The notes beneath the pieces are model-generated. The model did no database searches and had not been told where the DNA came from. It saw only the letters and a program-made list of their open reading frames with translations. Below are positions 45,240 through 54,893 of a stretch of 64,000 nt of DNA, in pieces. This DNA is from Salipiger thiooxidans (lineage in GTDB: Bacteria > Pseudomonadota > Alphaproteobacteria > Rhodobacterales > Rhodobacteraceae): positions 1 through 64,000 of the forward strand of contig NZ_FNAV01000011.1 of NCBI RefSeq assembly GCF_900102075.1. The letters run 5' to 3'. The number at the start of each line of letters is the position of its first letter. Position 1 is the stretch's first letter. Position numbers and translations under genes: made by a program.

Positions 45240-46240
45240 GCCAACATTTCGGAGCGGCGATCCTGGCGCCGCAGGGCCTGCGGCTGACCGCGGGCGAGAA
45301 GGACTTTTTTGCCGATGCCAAACCGTTTGGCTTCATTCTCTTCGCGCGCAACCTCGACACGCCGGAGCAGATCCGCGCGCTCAACGCCGAGCTGCGCGAC
45401 ACCGTGGGCCGCGACGCGCCGGTCTTCATCGACCAGGAGGGCGGCCGGGTGCAGCGCCTGCGCGCGCCGCTGGCCACCGACTGGCTGCCGCCGCTCGACG
45501 ACGTGGCGCTGTTCGGCGAGGCCGCCGTCGAGGCCATGCGCCTGCGCTTCCAGATCACCGCGCTCGAGCTGCGCAGCTACGGCATCGACGGCAACTGCGC
45601 GCCCATGCTCGACGTGGCGCGGGCTGAAACCCATGCCTTCCTGCGCAACCGCTGCTATGGCGAGACCCCGGACCGGGTCTCCGAGATCGGTCTCGCGGTG
45701 GCGCAGGGGCTGATGCAGGGCGGCGTGCTGCCGGTCATCAAGCACCTGCCCGGCCACGGTCTGGCGCAGCTCGACAGCCATCTCGACCTGCCGCGCGTCT
45801 CCGCCCCCCGCGAAGAGCTCGACCGTGTCGATTTCGAGGCCTTCCGCCCGTTCCATGACCTGCCACTGGGGATGACCGCGCATCTCGTCTACGAGGGGCT
45901 GAACGAGCAGCCCGCGACCGTGGACCCCGCGATGATCCGCCTGATCCGCCAGGACATCGGCTTCACCGGCTTCCTGATGACCGACGACATCTCGATGGAG
46001 GCGCTGTCGGGCACCATCGCCGATCGGGCGCGGGGCTCGATCGCGGCCGGCTGCGACTGCGTGCTGCACTGCAACGGCGAGATGCCCGAGATGGTGGAGC
46101 TCATGCACGAGGCGGGCGAGATGAGCGATGCGGCGCAGGCCCGGGCCGAGGCGGCGCTGGCCGCGCGCACCGCCCCTGCCGATGTTGACATCGAGGCCCT
46201 CAGGGCCGAACGTGAGGCCCTTCTGGCCGGACGCCCCTGA
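45236..46240 (+). CDS. nagZ: Beta-N-acetylhexosaminidase NagZ
   Basis: A 334-residue family-3 glycoside hydrolase recycling cell-wall muropeptides. It contains FIDQEGGRVQRL, NCAPMLDVAR, the catalytic His motif VIKHLPGHGLAQLDSH, and the catalytic Asp in FLMTDDISMEALSG. The start is GTG at 45236, overlapping the SPOR gene stop. scpA follows two bases after its stop codon. Confidence 0.95.
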   Translation: MSQHFGAAILAPQGLRLTAGEKDFFADAKPFGFILFARNLDTPEQIRALNAELRDTVGRDAPVFIDQEGGRVQRLRAPLATDWLPPLDDVALFGEAAVEAMRLRFQITALELRSYGIDGNCAPMLDVARAETHAFLRNRCYGETPDRVSEIGLAVAQGLMQGGVLPVIKHLPGHGLAQLDSHLDLPRVSAPREELDRVDFEAFRPFHDLPLGMTAHLVYEGLNEQPATVDPAMIRLIRQDIGFTGFLMTDDISMEALSGTIADRARGSIAAGCDCVLHCNGEMPEMVELMHEAGEMSDAAQARAEAALAARTAPADVDIEALRAEREALLAGRP

Positions 46241-46242
46241 TC

Positions 46243-47046
46243 ATGAGCGACAATACGGACAGCAATGTGGAGGCGCTCAGCGTCGCCGAGCGCCTTGCCG
46301 CCGAGGCGCTCATTGTCGACGTGGACGGCTTCGAAGGCCCGCTCGACCTTCTTCTGACGCTCTCGCGCACCCAGAAGGTGGACCTGCGCAAGATCTCGGT
46401 GCTCGAACTCGCGCGGCAGTACCTCGCCTTCGTCGAGAAGGCCAAGGAGCTGCGCATCGAGCTTGCCGCCGATTACCTGGTGATGGCCGCCTGGCTCGCG
46501 TTCCTGAAATCGCGGCTGCTGCTGCCGCCTGATCCCACCGAGGACGGCCCCTCGGGCGAGGAACTGGCGGCGCACCTCGCCTTCCAGCTTGAACGGCTGC
46601 AGGCGATGCGCGACGCGGCGGCGCGTCTGATGGCGCGAGACCGGCTGGGGCGTGACTTCTTCGCCCGCGGGCTGCCTGAGGGCGTCGAGCGCGTGCGCCG
46701 GGTGCAGTATTCCGCGACGCTTCTCGACCTGATGCAGGGCTACGCGCGGATCCGCACCCGCGACGAGTTCCGGCCCTTCGTCATGGACCGCGAGAGCGTC
46801 TACACCATGGAACAGGCGCTGGACCGCATGCGCGGGCTCATCGGCTTCGCCGGGCAGTGGACCGACATCGCGTCGTGGCTGCCCGACGGCTGGGACGCGG
46901 ACCCGGTGAAGTGGCGGTCCGCCACGGCGGCGACCTTCGCGGCCTCGCTGGAGCTGGTCAAGGAAGGCCACGCCGAGATCCGCCAATCCGAGAGCTTCGC
47001 GCCGATCCAGCTGCGCAAACGGGAGACACGGCATGACCGAGACTGA
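46243..47046 (+). CDS. scpA: Segregation and condensation protein A
   Basis: A 267-residue kleisin of the SMC-ScpAB complex. The N-terminal motif FEGPLDLLLTLSRTQKVDLR and ELARQYLAFVEKAKELRIEL is followed by ADYLVMAAWLAFLKSRLLLP. Its 3' end overlaps scpB by 14 bases. It acts on the nucleoid in chromosome segregation. Confidence 0.94.
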   Translation: MSDNTDSNVEALSVAERLAAEALIVDVDGFEGPLDLLLTLSRTQKVDLRKISVLELARQYLAFVEKAKELRIELAADYLVMAAWLAFLKSRLLLPPDPTEDGPSGEELAAHLAFQLERLQAMRDAAARLMARDRLGRDFFARGLPEGVERVRRVQYSATLLDLMQGYARIRTRDEFRPFVMDRESVYTMEQALDRMRGLIGFAGQWTDIASWLPDGWDADPVKWRSATAATFAASLELVKEGHAEIRQSESFAPIQLRKRETRHDRD

Positions 47047-47881
47047 CGAGACCGGCGCCTCCGAAAACGTGACGAACGCGGCCGAAGCCGGCGCTCCGGA
47101 GAGCGGGACCAGCACGGCCGAGGCCGGGACGACGGAGGCCGGCGCAGCCGGGACAGGCACGCCGGGGGCCGGCGCAGATGTTCCCGACCCGGAGACCGGG
47201 ACGGCCGCCGGGACGCCCGAGGCGGCCGCCGAGCGCCCGCCCCGCGACAGCCTCTTCGAGGCGCCGCCCATGGGCGAGCAGGAGCGCATGGTCGAGGCCG
47301 TGCTCTTCGCCTCGGCCGAGCCGGTTACGGTGCGCGAGCTCGAGGCACGGATGCCCCATGGCAGCGACCCGGCCGAGGCGCTGATGCTGCTGCGGACCCG
47401 ATACGAGGGGCGCGGCGTGCGCGTGGTGCGCGTGGGCGATGCCTGGGCGATCCGCACGGCGCCCGACCTCGGATTCCTGATGCAGAAGGAGACGGTCGAG
47501 ACCCGCAAGCTCTCGCGCGCGGCCATCGAAACCCTCGCGATCATCGCCTACCACCAGCCGGTGACACGCGCCGAGATCGAAGAGATCCGCGGCGTCAGCG
47601 TCTCGCGCGGGACGGTGGATCAGCTGCTCGAGATGGAGTGGATCCGCTTCGGGCGCCGCAAGATGACGCCGGGGCGGCCGGTCACCTTCGTGGTGACGCA
47701 GGATTTCCTCGACCAGTTCGGGCTGGAAAGCGCCCGCGACCTGCCGGGGCTCAAGGAACTCCGCTCTGCAGGCCTGCTGGACAACCGCCCGCCGCCCGGC
47801 GCCGTGGCCCTCGGCGTCAGCGAACCCGAGGAGGATGGCGAGGACGAAGCGCCCGGTCAGAGCGAGCTCTTCGAGGACTGA
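47033..47881 (+). CDS. scpB: Segregation and condensation protein B
   Basis: A 282-residue protein. The conserved ScpB core starts near residue 80 (EQERMVEAVLFASAEPVTVR) and contains LSRAAIETLAIIAYHQPVTR, EIEEIRGVSVSRGTVDQLLE and GRPVTFVVTQDFLDQFGL. An unusual Ala/Gly/Thr/Glu-rich N-terminal extension of about 75 residues precedes it. GACACGGC is the weak ribosome site; overlap with scpA probably couples translation. Confidence 0.94.
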   Translation: MTETDETGASENVTNAAEAGAPESGTSTAEAGTTEAGAAGTGTPGAGADVPDPETGTAAGTPEAAAERPPRDSLFEAPPMGEQERMVEAVLFASAEPVTVRELEARMPHGSDPAEALMLLRTRYEGRGVRVVRVGDAWAIRTAPDLGFLMQKETVETRKLSRAAIETLAIIAYHQPVTRAEIEEIRGVSVSRGTVDQLLEMEWIRFGRRKMTPGRPVTFVVTQDFLDQFGLESARDLPGLKELRSAGLLDNRPPPGAVALGVSEPEEDGEDEAPGQSELFED

Positions 47882-47966
47882 GTCTGGGACTGAACGCTGT
47901 CTGCACGCAGTCGGGCAGGGAGCCCGGACGGGACCCCTGCCACGGTTCAGACCTTAAGGCCTGCGA

Positions 47967-48632
47967 TCAGCGGATGACCTGCACGATGCGGCGGTTCTCC
48001 GGGTCGACCACCACGGGCTGACGGTTGACGTTCACGTAGGTGTAGTCGCTGTCCGGCACGGTGTACAATTCGACCTGCTCGGGGATGCCCGCACCCACGG
48101 CCACCTCGCCGTCCAGATAGACCGGCTCCACCGGGTTGGTCTGGATGTAGGTCACCGTCTCCTGCTCGACCTGCGCGGCGGCACCGGTTGCGGCGCCGAT
48201 CAGGGCACCGGCGGCGATGGCGGCGGGGCCACCGATGGCGAGCGAGCCGATCGCAGCGCCCCAGCCGGCCCCTAGGCCCGCGGCAACGCCCTGACCCTCG
48301 GTTTTGTCGTAGGTCACGGTGTCGATCTGGACTTCCGCGGGGCGCTGGTACAGCACCACGGGCTCATCCTCGACCGGCGTGGTCAGGTAGGCGGAATAGG
48401 CCCAGCCCGAGACGCCCTCGTGGGTCACTTCGCACCATTCGGCCTCTTCGAGACAGCCGGTCACCTCGACCTCGGCATCGCCGGGAATGACGCCCTCGAT
48501 CTGGTACTCCGGCCCCGGGCCGGAGCGCAGGTTGAGTTCGGTGGTGGCGGTAGCGCTCAGCGCGGCGGCGGCGGGGGATGCGAGGATGCCTGCGATGGCG
48601 GTCGAGAGCAGAATGGGTTTCGCGAGTTTCAT
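47967..48632 (-). CDS. SH3-domain and DUF1236 exported protein
   Basis: A 221-residue protein with a signal peptide (MKLAKPILLSTAIAGILASP). A bacterial SH3 domain follows (TTELNLRSGPGPEYQIEGVI and WCEVTHEGVSGWAYSAYL). A glycine zipper-like segment (GAGWGAAIGSLAIGGPAAIA) sits in the middle. The C-terminus YTYVNVNRQPVVVDPENRRI followed by VQVIR is DUF1236. It is likely anchored in or near the outer membrane. AAAGGAAAACGCC precedes ATG. Confidence 0.9.
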   Translation of the reverse strand: MKLAKPILLSTAIAGILASPAAAALSATATTELNLRSGPGPEYQIEGVIPGDAEVEVTGCLEEAEWCEVTHEGVSGWAYSAYLTTPVEDEPVVLYQRPAEVQIDTVTYDKTEGQGVAAGLGAGWGAAIGSLAIGGPAAIAAGALIGAATGAAAQVEQETVTYIQTNPVEPVYLDGEVAVGAGIPEQVELYTVPDSDYTYVNVNRQPVVVDPENRRIVQVIR

Positions 48633-49016
48633 GGCGTTTTCCTTTTCTATTGCCACTTGGTGCGAAGGCGCTGGCCTTGCTGGGGATGAGAACCTCCGCG
48701 ACGTCGGTTCGTTCCGCCGTGGGTCGGGAAAGCCGTTCACAATCAGCGGGTCACCGCCGTGAGTTGATGTGCTCTCGGCGGCGCCCGGCCGGTTGCAACA
48801 GGCATGGGAACCCCGGGGCCTCGCATGGTGTTTGCGTGACCGCGTCGCCCTGCTTGATGGCGGGCCGGCGCTGCGGGGCGCGGCGGGGGAAGCCGCCAAG
48901 CACTTCAAATTCTTAAAGTTAACATTGCAGCAAGCTTCCTCGCCTACCCTGCCTCGACCGTCCCTGACCGACCGGCGTTTCTGCCGGTCCCTGGGAACGG
49001 CCAAGGAGGCAGGACC
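48633..49016. other. Divergent promoter region between SH3 gene and GGDEF-like gene
   Basis: About 380 bases without a gene. A GGAAC box near 48715 on the minus strand is followed after 16 bases by GGTT, one base from the EcfG consensus, and points at the SH3 gene. An AT-rich stretch (AAATTCTTAAAGTTAACATT, about 48906-48925) is a likely promoter for the GGDEF-like gene. Confidence 0.45.
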
Positions 49017-50354
49017 ATGCAAGGCAGAGCAAGAGGGATGGCTTCGGGCCAGGGGCGACGGGACAGGGACCAGAGCGTGGCGGCCTTTCCGGGCCTGCGC
49101 AGCATGATCTGGGTCCGCTGGGCGAGCCTCAGCCTGGTGGTAATGCTCTGCCTCATGGCGATCGAGGGGCACGTCTACGCCATCCCGCATTTCTACGCGC
49201 CCTACGGCGAGAGCGTCTTCTCGGTGCCGACGGTGATTGCTGCGCTGCTGAGCCTCTGCGCGGTGCTGCTCCAGCACCCGCTGCGCGCGGTCACCCGGGC
49301 CGAGGCGACGCTCTGGTCCCTCGTCGTCGTCACCGCGTTCGTGGCGCGCGCCCTGCACGAGCAGGGGATCCGCATCGGTTCGGGCGAGATGGGCATGAAT
49401 ACCGGCGTCTCCTTCATCCTGCTCGCCGTCGGTCAGATGACCTTCGGCCGCCTGCGTCACGCGCCCTTCGTGCTGTCGCTCCTGTCGATGATGCTGCCGT
49501 TCACCGCGCTCATGGGTTATCTCTTCGCGCAGCCGGCGCTGTTCGGCGCCATGTCCCTGCCGACCTGCCTGATGTTCCTTGCGCTTGGCACCGCCTGCTC
49601 CGCGCGCTTCGCGAGGCGCCCGATGATGCGGGCGTTGATCAGCGGCTCGCAGGTCGGGCAGGCCTCGCGCCTGACACTCGCCGCATGGTGCGGCTGGCTC
49701 GCGGGAGAGGCGCTGGTGCTGAAACTGGTCCCGCCCGCCTTCTACACGCTCAGCATGTTCGTGCTGCTGGTGATCTCGTCGATCTTCGTCTTCATCATGG
49801 TGCTCTATCTCGCGATGAAGGCCGAACAGCACCGGGTGCGCCGCAAGACCCGCAACCGCTTCCTCGTCGAGGCGCTGCACCGCGACGGGCTCACGCGGCT
49901 CTACGGTCGGGAAATGGGAACGCTCTACATGCAGTGCTATGGCCCCACGGCCTCGGTCGCGATGATCATGATCGGCGTCGACCATTGGGAGGAGCTGGTG
50001 GCCCGTAAAGGGACCGAGACCGCCGAGCGCCTGCTGCGCCGTATCAGCGGCGCGCTCTACCTGGACTCGGGCTCCGAGGAGTTGCTGATCCGCTGGGACG
50101 ATGGCCGCTTCCTGCTGCTCTCCTACGCGCTCACGCCTGAGACGCTCAAGGACCGGGCCGAGCGGCTGCGGCAGAAGGCCGGCGCAACGGGGGATCTGGG
50201 GGGCGACCTCTCCGAGGTCTCGATCTCCGCCGGTGCCGCCTGCGCACGGCGCGGAGACGTCACGCTGGAGCCGGCTGCGCTTCGGGCTCGCGCCGCTCTG
50301 CTGGAGGCCGAGCGCGCCGGATGCAACCGCGTGGTGCTGTCGCTGGTGGCGTGA
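49017..50354 (+). CDS. Membrane protein with degenerate GGDEF domain
   Basis: A 445-residue protein. About seven membrane helices (residues 35-265) are followed by a GGDEF-fold domain with DGLTRLYGREMGTLYMQ. The signature itself reads RWDDGRFLLL, where active enzymes have R-x-GGDEF. The catalytic GG-E is lost (DDGRF), and no EAL domain is present. It is therefore probably not a diguanylate cyclase; it may be a c-di-GMP or nucleotide receptor or a scaffold. AAGGAGGCAGGACC precedes ATG, so expression looks normal. Confidence 0.85.
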   Translation: MQGRARGMASGQGRRDRDQSVAAFPGLRSMIWVRWASLSLVVMLCLMAIEGHVYAIPHFYAPYGESVFSVPTVIAALLSLCAVLLQHPLRAVTRAEATLWSLVVVTAFVARALHEQGIRIGSGEMGMNTGVSFILLAVGQMTFGRLRHAPFVLSLLSMMLPFTALMGYLFAQPALFGAMSLPTCLMFLALGTACSARFARRPMMRALISGSQVGQASRLTLAAWCGWLAGEALVLKLVPPAFYTLSMFVLLVISSIFVFIMVLYLAMKAEQHRVRRKTRNRFLVEALHRDGLTRLYGREMGTLYMQCYGPTASVAMIMIGVDHWEELVARKGTETAERLLRRISGALYLDSGSEELLIRWDDGRFLLLSYALTPETLKDRAERLRQKAGATGDLGGDLSEVSISAGAACARRGDVTLEPAALRARAALLEAERAGCNRVVLSLVA

Positions 50355-50704
50355 GGTTGGGGTCCGGACAGCGGACGGGCGCGGTCTGGTGATCCACGTG
50401 ATTGACGTGGCGACGCACCTCAACGGCACAGTGGTGCATGAGGTTAGAGTGGCGGTGCGCCAGTTGGGCGTCGCTATGCAGGACACCGGCGATGTCCTGC
50501 GTCGCGACGCGTCATTTGCATCTTAGGGCCGTGTGGCCGGGACGCGATCCATGAGCGGGCGCCCGCTCAGCCGTTGGCGATCAGAGCAACCGGTGGGCCG
50601 CAGTCCCGGAGCGTTTCCGGTCTGAGCCATTTCTGTCAGGAGGCCGAATCCAACGTTACTCGAATCGGAGTCCGGACGCACCAAGCCCGGCTCCACCGCC
50701 CGCC
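50355..50704. other. Gene-free gap after the GGDEF-like gene
   Basis: About 350 bases. The only open frame on the plus strand (to 50526) continues the shadow frame of the upstream gene. No terminator-like hairpin with a T-run or known motif was found. Confidence 0.5.
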
Positions 50705-51781
50705 TCAGGTCCGGAAGTGCTTCGAAAGCTTTAGCCCCTGGCCCTGGTAGTTCGACGCGATGCCCGCACCGTAAAGCTGCTGCGGCAGCTCGTCCATGCG
50801 CTCGTAGACCAAGCGGCCGACCACCTGCCCGTGCTCCAGCACAAAGGGCGCCTCGTGGCAGCGCACCTCGAGCACCCCGCGCGAGCCGGTGCCCCCGGCG
50901 CCTGCGTGGCCGAAGCCCGGATCGAAGAAGCCCGCGTAGTGCACCCGGAATTCGCCCACCATCGCAATGTAGGGCGCCATCTCGGCGGCATAGGCGGGCG
51001 GGATATGCACCGCCTCGCGGCTCACGAGGATGTAAAAGGCGTCGGGGTCGAGGATCAGCTGCCCGCGGTCGCTGTGGAGCGGATCCCAGAAATCCTTGGC
51101 GTCGTAGTGCCCGATCAGGTCGAGATCAATCACCCCGGTGTGCGGCTTGGCGCGCCAGCCCACGAGCCGCCCATGCCCGGGCCGAAGGTCGACCGAGAAG
51201 CCGAGCCCCTGGCCAATCACCGCGGGACCGCCGGTCACAAGCGTTTCGGTGGCGTGCAACGCTGCGAGCGCCTCGTCGCTCAGCACCGACTGGCCGCGAC
51301 GGAAGCGGATCTGGTTCAGCCGCATGCCGGTGCGCGCCAGCACGGAGAAGCTGCGCGGGCAGATCTCGGCATAGAGCGGCCCGGCGTAACCCTGTGCCAC
51401 GCGGTCGAACTCGGTGCCGCCATCTGTGATGGTCCGGGTCAGGAGGTCGAGCCGGCCGGTCGAGCTTTTGGCATTGGCCGCGGCGCTCAGGTCGGCAGGC
51501 AGGGCAAGGCGCTCGAGCAGGGGCACCACGTAGACGCAGCCTTTCTCGAGGACGGCGCCCTGGGTGAGATCGACGCGATGCATCTCGAACTCCTCGAGCC
51601 GTTCGGCGACGCTCCGCCCGCCGCCCGCGAGGAACGAGGCCCGCACCCGGATGGCCTCGGTGCCGAGTCGCAGATCGAGGCTGGCGGGCTGCACCTGTCC
51701 ATCGGCCAGCGGCGCGCCGGGCGCGATGGCACCCTGCTCGATAAGTGCTTCGATTTGCTGGCTTGCGAGGACCCCTGTCAT
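50705..51781 (-). CDS. dcd: dCTP deaminase, long double-domain form
   Basis: A 358-residue enzyme of dUMP synthesis. The family core is duplicated, as in alphaproteobacterial long Dcd. The N-terminal half has GQVQPASLDLRLGTEAIRVR and AAANAKSSTGRLDLLTRTI, with YAEICPRSFSVLARTG. The C-terminal half has GVIDLDLIGHYDAKDFWDP and YAGFFDPGFGHAGAGGTGSR. GGGAGACAGGG precedes ATG. Confidence 0.93.
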   Translation of the reverse strand: MTGVLASQQIEALIEQGAIAPGAPLADGQVQPASLDLRLGTEAIRVRASFLAGGGRSVAERLEEFEMHRVDLTQGAVLEKGCVYVVPLLERLALPADLSAAANAKSSTGRLDLLTRTITDGGTEFDRVAQGYAGPLYAEICPRSFSVLARTGMRLNQIRFRRGQSVLSDEALAALHATETLVTGGPAVIGQGLGFSVDLRPGHGRLVGWRAKPHTGVIDLDLIGHYDAKDFWDPLHSDRGQLILDPDAFYILVSREAVHIPPAYAAEMAPYIAMVGEFRVHYAGFFDPGFGHAGAGGTGSRGVLEVRCHEAPFVLEHGQVVGRLVYERMDELPQQLYGAGIASNYQGQGLKLSKHFRT

Positions 51782-51919
51782 CCCTGTCTCCCTTGCATCA
51801 GACGTCCTTAGCAAGCGCGACGGCGGAAGGGGAGCCAAAAAACGAACCCGACGAGACCGCCCTGTCGGGCGATCGGTGTCCATTCCGACACGATGGCTTT
51901 TGGAGGTAGCGAGAGTAAA

Positions 51920-51996
51920 TGGTCGGGCTAGCAGGACTCGAACCTGCGACCTTCCGTCCCCCAGACGGACGCGCTACCAGGCTGCGCTATAGCCCG
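51920..51996 (-). tRNA. tRNA-Pro (anticodon GGG)
   Basis: Reading the minus strand gives a complete 77-nt cloverleaf. The acceptor CGGGCTA pairs with TAGCCCG, then A and an encoded CCA. The D arm is GCGCAGCCTGGTAGCGC. The anticodon stem TCCGT/ACGGA has loop CTGGGGG, so the anticodon is GGG. The T arm is GCAGGTTCGAGTCCTGC. The first base C is usual for tRNA-Pro. Confidence 0.97.
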
Positions 51997-52072
51997 ACTT
52001 GTGAGGGGCTTCATACCGGTTTTCCCGGTGGGGGCAAGCCCAATCTGCACGAAAAATCGGGGCGGGCCGCAG

Positions 52073-53503
52073 TCAGCGGCGCGCACCCCTTCCGTTGTTG
52101 CCGAGCCGGTCGTGCAGAGTAGTCAGATAGGGCACGAGCGCCCCCGCGAGGCCGCGGTCGAGCACGTCGATCCGGGCAATATAGGAGAGCGGGCCGGGCT
52201 CCGGCGCGGGCATGTCCTCGGGTGCGGGGATCTCGGGGATCGCGCGCGCTGGGGCCGGGGCGTGTTCGTCCATGGCGAGATCTGCCTCGTCGGGCGATTC
52301 GAGATCGTCCGGAGAGTCGGGCACGGCCTCGGGTATGTCTTCGGTCCCGGCGGCGAAGGTTTCGGGCACTGCGACGTCGGTCTCGCCCGGCACAGGGACG
52401 GAGAAGACCGACACGGCGGCCTCGTCGGTGAGGGGCTGGTCCGGAGCTGAGGTGGAGAGGTCCGAGCCGGGGGTTGGCGCTGTGACTGAGTCGTCGGGGA
52501 ACTCGTCGTCGGCGAGAGCGGTTTCGGCGACGCGTTTGTCTTCGACGGTCCGGTCTTCCTCAGCGTGATCAATCGGTTCGATGGCGTCGAGCGGTTCAGA
52601 GGCGGGCGCTGCGGCGATCTCCTCAGACTCGGGCAGGGCGTCCGACCCGGACAGCGTGTCCGCCTCGGCGAGCGTGGCCGGCTCGGGCACATTTTCAACT
52701 GGCGCCGCGTCGCGGGCGCGCTCTTCGAGCGACTGGTTGAGGAAGCCGGGCAGGGGATGGTCCATCTCGATGAGCGGCGTGTCGTCGTCGTCATGGTCCT
52801 CGACGATCACACGGCCGAAGAGGTCGATCTGGCGGTCAGGTGCGACAGCAATTTCGGGTGCGTCGGCCTCGGCGGAGGCCGCGGTTGCGGCCGCAGGGGC
52901 CGGATCTTCAGGCGCCGAGAGGTGTTGGAGGGCGGGCATTTCCGCCATGGCTCCGAATGTGTCTTGCAGCTCCGGGGCCTCCGAGGTTGCTTCAGCCTCG
53001 ACAGCCTCGACAGCCTCGACAGCCTCGACAGCCTCGACAGCCTCGACAGCCTCGACAGCCTCGACAGCCTCGACAGCCTCGACAGCCTCGACCTCAGTCG
53101 CCTCGGGCACAGGAGCCTCAGGAGGCGCGGCGGGCGGGATGGGGGCGAAGGGCAGGACGGTGCCGGTCTCGGGCTCGGCTTCGATGTAGGGCGCGTCCTC
53201 GATGATTTCCTCGGCCCCCGGCGCGTCGGTGGGCAGCGGGGTCAGCGAGGCCACGTGGCGCACGCCCTGCTCGCGCAGGATCTTCTGCACGCCCTTGATG
53301 GTCATGCCGTCCTCGTGCAGCAGCTTCTTGATCCCGGCCAGCAAGCCGATATCGCCGGGCCGGTAGTACCGGCGCCCGCCGGCGCGCTTGACCGGCTTGA
53401 CCTGCGTGAACTTGCTTTCCCAGAACCTCAGGACGTGGGCAGGGGTGTCCAGCAGCTCCGCAACCTCGCTGATGGTGCGGAAGGCATCGCGGGACTTGTT
53501 CAT
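52073..53503 (-). CDS. MerR-family regulator with long acidic tail
   Basis: A 476-residue protein. The MerR DNA-binding domain is in the first 85 residues: [39 protein letters not shown] and [15 protein letters not shown]. The remaining 390 residues are acidic, Pro/Glu/Ala/Thr-rich and disordered. A block of ten Glu-Ala-Val units is encoded by a perfect 9-bp repeat. This small regulator is always found beside ihfA in the rpmF-plsX-fabH-ihfA cluster. No target is known. The start follows AAGGTCCC. Confidence 0.88.
   Translation of the reverse strand: MNKSRDAFRTISEVAELLDTPAHVLRFWESKFTQVKPVKRAGGRRYYRPGDIGLLAGIKKLLHEDGMTIKGVQKILREQGVRHVASLTPLPTDAPGAEEIIEDAPYIEAEPETGTVLPFAPIPPAAPPEAPVPEATEVEAVEAVEAVEAVEAVEAVEAVEAVEAVEAVEAEATSEAPELQDTFGAMAEMPALQHLSAPEDPAPAAATAASAEADAPEIAVAPDRQIDLFGRVIVEDHDDDDTPLIEMDHPLPGFLNQSLEERARDAAPVENVPEPATLAEADTLSGSDALPESEEIAAAPASEPLDAIEPIDHAEEDRTVEDKRVAETALADDEFPDDSVTAPTPGSDLSTSAPDQPLTDEAAVSVFSVPVPGETDVAVPETFAAGTEDIPEAVPDSPDDLESPDEADLAMDEHAPAPARAIPEIPAPEDMPAPEPGPLSYIARIDVLDRGLAGALVPYLTTLHDRLGNNGRGARR
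53000..53089. repeat. Tandem repeat of 10 perfect 9-bp units inside the MerR gene
   Basis: GACAGCCTC repeats ten times without a mismatch and codes for Glu-Ala-Val on the minus strand. The unit is a multiple of three, so length changes keep the frame. Confidence 0.95.
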
Positions 53504-53509
53504 GGGACC

Positions 53510-53812
53510 TTATCCCTTGTTGCCGGCGGCGACGCGCTCTTTCATCTGGTGCGACGGGCGGAAGGTCAGCACGCGGCGCGGCTGGATCGGGACCTCTTCG
53601 CCGGTCTTCGGGTTGCGGCCGACGCGGGCCGCCTTGTCGCGGACCGAGAAGGTCCCGAAGGACGAGATCTTGACCTGCTCGCCCTCGACCAGAGCGTCGG
53701 ACATGTGCTGCAGCACCGTCTCGACCAGCTCGGCGCTTTCATTGCGCGACAGCCCCACCTCGCGGAAGACAGCTTCGCTAAGATCCATACGTGTCAGAGT
53801 CTTTTCGCTCAT
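53510..53812 (-). CDS. ihfA: Integration host factor alpha subunit
   Basis: A 100-residue DNA-bending protein. It begins [20 protein letters not shown] and contains [20 protein letters not shown] and [20 protein letters not shown], the IHF DNA-wrapping arm. It partners IHF-beta encoded elsewhere. GGAGGGACGGGT precedes ATG. It lies between fabH and the MerR gene in the normal order. Confidence 0.96.
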   Translation of the reverse strand: MSEKTLTRMDLSEAVFREVGLSRNESAELVETVLQHMSDALVEGEQVKISSFGTFSVRDKAARVGRNPKTGEEVPIQPRRVLTFRPSHQMKERVAAGNKG

Positions 53813-53921
53813 ACCCGTCCCTCCCGGTTTGAGGGCCAGCATGGGCCCCGGGATTTTACGAGTCAATATCAGGCACTTGCAGAGAGTGCCACAAAGCGCG
53901 GATTCGCCGGGAAAAAGCGGC

Positions 53922-54893
53922 TCACCAGCGCAGGACGACCGCGCCCCATGCCAGGCCACCGCCGATCGCCTCGGTCACAACCAGCTCGCCACGGCGGATC
54001 TTGCCCTCGGCCTTGCCGACGGAGAGCGCCATGGGAATCGAGGCGGCAGAGGTGTTGCCGTGGTCCTGGACGGTCACGATGACCTTTTCCATGGGCAGGC
54101 CAAGCTTCTTCGCGGTGCCCTGGATGATGCGGATGTTGGCCTGGTGCGGGACGATCCAGTCGATGTCCGCCCCGGTGAGCCCGGCCTTCTCCATCGCGGC
54201 CTCGGCGGTGGCGGCAAGCTTGCCGACCGCGTGGCGGAAGACCTCCTTGCCCTCCATCCGCAGGTGCCCGATGGAGTTGGTGCTGACGCCGCCGTCGACG
54301 TAGAGCAGGTCGCGATAGCGGCCGTCGGAATGGAGGTCGACCGAGAGCACGCCACGGTCGTCCGAGGTGCCCTCGCCGGTGCCGGCCTCGAGGATCAGCG
54401 CGCCGGCGCCGTCTCCGAAGAGCACGCAGGTCGAGCGGTCGTTCCAGTCGAGGATGCGCGAGAAGGTCTCGGCCCCGATCACCATGACCCGGCGCGCGGC
54501 GCCCGACACGATGAGCGCGTTGGCATTGGTCAGCGCGTAGACGAAGCCGGCGCAGACCGCCTGTACGTCGAAGGCGAAGCCCTGGTCCATGCCAAGCCGG
54601 GCCTGCACCATGGTCGCGGCCGACGGGAAGGTCAGGTCGGGGGTGGAGGTGGCGACGATCAGCGCGTCGAGATCCGACGCGGCAAGCCCTGCGTCCTCGA
54701 GCGCGGCAAGCGCCGCGCGGGTCGCGAGCTCGGAGGTCGTCTGTCCTTCGGCGGCGAAGTGACGCCGTTCGATGCCGGAGCGGGTCCTGATCCACTCGTC
54801 AGAGGTGTCGAGGGTTTTCTCGAACTCGGAGTTGGGGACGACGCGCTCGGGCAGATAGTGCCCGACCCCGGCCACCTGCGCCCGTATGGTCAT
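53922..54893 (-). CDS. fabH: Beta-ketoacyl-ACP synthase III
   Basis: A 323-residue condensing enzyme starting fatty acid synthesis. The active-site cysteine is in [13 protein letters not shown] near residue 113, the histidine in [14 protein letters not shown], and the asparagine in [15 protein letters not shown]. The start overlaps the plsX stop (ATGA), which means translational coupling. Confidence 0.96.
   Translation of the reverse strand: MTIRAQVAGVGHYLPERVVPNSEFEKTLDTSDEWIRTRSGIERRHFAAEGQTTSELATRAALAALEDAGLAASDLDALIVATSTPDLTFPSAATMVQARLGMDQGFAFDVQAVCAGFVYALTNANALIVSGAARRVMVIGAETFSRILDWNDRSTCVLFGDGAGALILEAGTGEGTSDDRGVLSVDLHSDGRYRDLLYVDGGVSTNSIGHLRMEGKEVFRHAVGKLAATAEAAMEKAGLTGADIDWIVPHQANIRIIQGTAKKLGLPMEKVIVTVQDHGNTSAASIPMALSVGKAEGKIRRGELVVTEAIGGGLAWGAVVLRW

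Noticed and set aside
51920-51996. tRNA-Pro as a phage or island attachment site
   Set aside because: No integrase or partial duplicate of the tRNA 3' end is found in the window.
52996-53095. CRISPR-like array
   Set aside because: Units are 9 bp, without spacers, in frame inside a coding gene. It is a coding tandem repeat.
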